Assembly (NCBI GenBank): GCA_947448205.1
Contig: CANFNL010000006.1
Location: 1-37,478 of the forward strand
Direction of reading: 5' to 3'
DNA from: Bacteriovoracaceae bacterium
GTDB taxonomy: Bacteria; Bdellovibrionota; Bacteriovoracia; Bacteriovoracales; Bacteriovoracaceae
Length of the DNA stretch: 37,478 nt
The position numbers and the translations under genes are program-made. Shown here piece after piece: positions 37,098 through 37,478 of this stretch (position 1 is the stretch's first letter; each line of letters opens with the position of its first letter). A model generated the notes under the pieces. That model was not told the DNA's origin. It made no database searches and saw only the letters and a list, made by a program, of their open reading frames with translations.

Positions 37098-37478
37098 ATG
37101 AGTATGAAAAAATCTTTAGGTCAGCAGGGTTTTGGCAAGGAGTATTGGGAAGTCAATTATGCCGAACCTGATGAAATGGACAATATTATCAATGCTCGCG
37201 AACACGCTGCTTATATGAAAGCAATTTTCGCACTTGAGGCAATTGATATTAGTAGTGTTATCGATTTAGGCTTTGGCCTTGGTGTTTTGTTTCAAGAAGT
37301 CCTCAACTCCTTCATCCCATACCGCGCCTGTGGCATCGAGCCATCTAAACATATCTTTGATATCACTTCTAAAAAGTTAATTAAGCCCGCAGATAGCACT
37401 AAATTACTTCTAGAAAATATCGACCTGGTGACTTGGGCTCAAAAAGAATATAAATCGGGCAGCAAAAAAGACAAGGTC
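37098..37478 (+). CDS. SAM-dependent methyltransferase, N-terminal part
   Basis: The gene runs off the right edge; 127 residues are visible. SVIDLGFGLGVLFQEVL (about 53-69) is the glycine-rich motif I of class I methyltransferases, and GIEPSK (about 79-84) carries the acidic residue at the end of strand 2 that binds the SAM ribose. The first 30 residues contain GKEYWEVNYAEPDEMDNI, a typical N-terminal cap. The substrate is unknown. It is two bases from the small membrane protein gene. The ribosome site is weak; an in-frame ATG two codons further is an alternative start. Confidence 0.75.
   Translation, partial: MSMKKSLGQQGFGKEYWEVNYAEPDEMDNIINAREHAAYMKAIFALEAIDISSVIDLGFGLGVLFQEVLNSFIPYRACGIEPSKHIFDITSKKLIKPADSTKLLLENIDLVTWAQKEYKSGSKKDKV

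Overview
The window is chromosomal DNA from an AT-rich Gram-negative bacterium. The gene content points to the Bdellovibrionota, most likely a Bacteriovorax-like lineage. The evidence is a TIGR02147-type regulator, a bacterial histone fold of the Bdellovibrio type, many small exported or lipoprotein genes, a CFI-box protein, DnaQ-DinG, BolA/Grx4 and an S4 protein without zinc cysteines. I assign the lineage from protein character only; no 16S gene is present. I see no rRNA, tRNA, CRISPR array, insertion sequence or phage module. Gene density is high and strand switches are frequent.

Region 1 (1-4.7 kb): the start of an OlsB/hemolysin-type N-acyltransferase overlaps an arginase gene, followed by a small exported protein, a family 2 glycosyltransferase, an MFS transporter and a two-helix membrane protein. 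Region 2 (4.7-8.2 kb): a YceI / mono-haem barrel-like protein / di-haem lipoprotein operon faces a cytochrome b562-like gene and an exported protein with an altered zincin-like motif. Region 3 (8.2-11.4 kb): a TIGR02147 regulator, an Ala/Lys-rich exported protein, a 50-codon gene and an NhaR-like LysR regulator with a possible leader ORF.

Region 4 (11.4-19 kb) is almost entirely on the minus strand. It holds two coupled cyclic-nucleotide-binding-like genes, two tiny hydrophilic proteins around a secreted EndoG/NUC1-type nuclease, and a run of small exported protein, CDF metal exporter, glutaminase, MscS channel, universal stress protein and a receiver/PilZ-like protein. It looks like an envelope and stress physiology block. 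Region 5 (19-24.4 kb) is a tripartite drug-efflux operon (TolC, EmrA, EmrB) ending in its TetR regulator and a lipoprotein. Two related 16-bp palindromes flank its promoter.

Region 6 (24.5-29 kb): DUF3465, DedA, lipoproteins, then the most striking gene, a zinc-finger protein with a C-terminal histone fold that overlaps a NadD-like nucleotidyltransferase, followed by rpsD. Region 7 (29-37.5 kb): a class IV aminotransferase, a CFI-box exported protein, a single-domain response regulator, Grx4-BolA with a 4-helix membrane protein, DnaQ-DinG, an unknown protein, a small membrane protein and the start of a methyltransferase.

Several starts were moved from the longest reading frame to an internal start because a Shine-Dalgarno sequence decides them. 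Six short genes or possible genes are added (four intact small proteins, one possible leader ORF and the edge-truncated acyltransferase), together with the truncated methyltransferase at the right edge.
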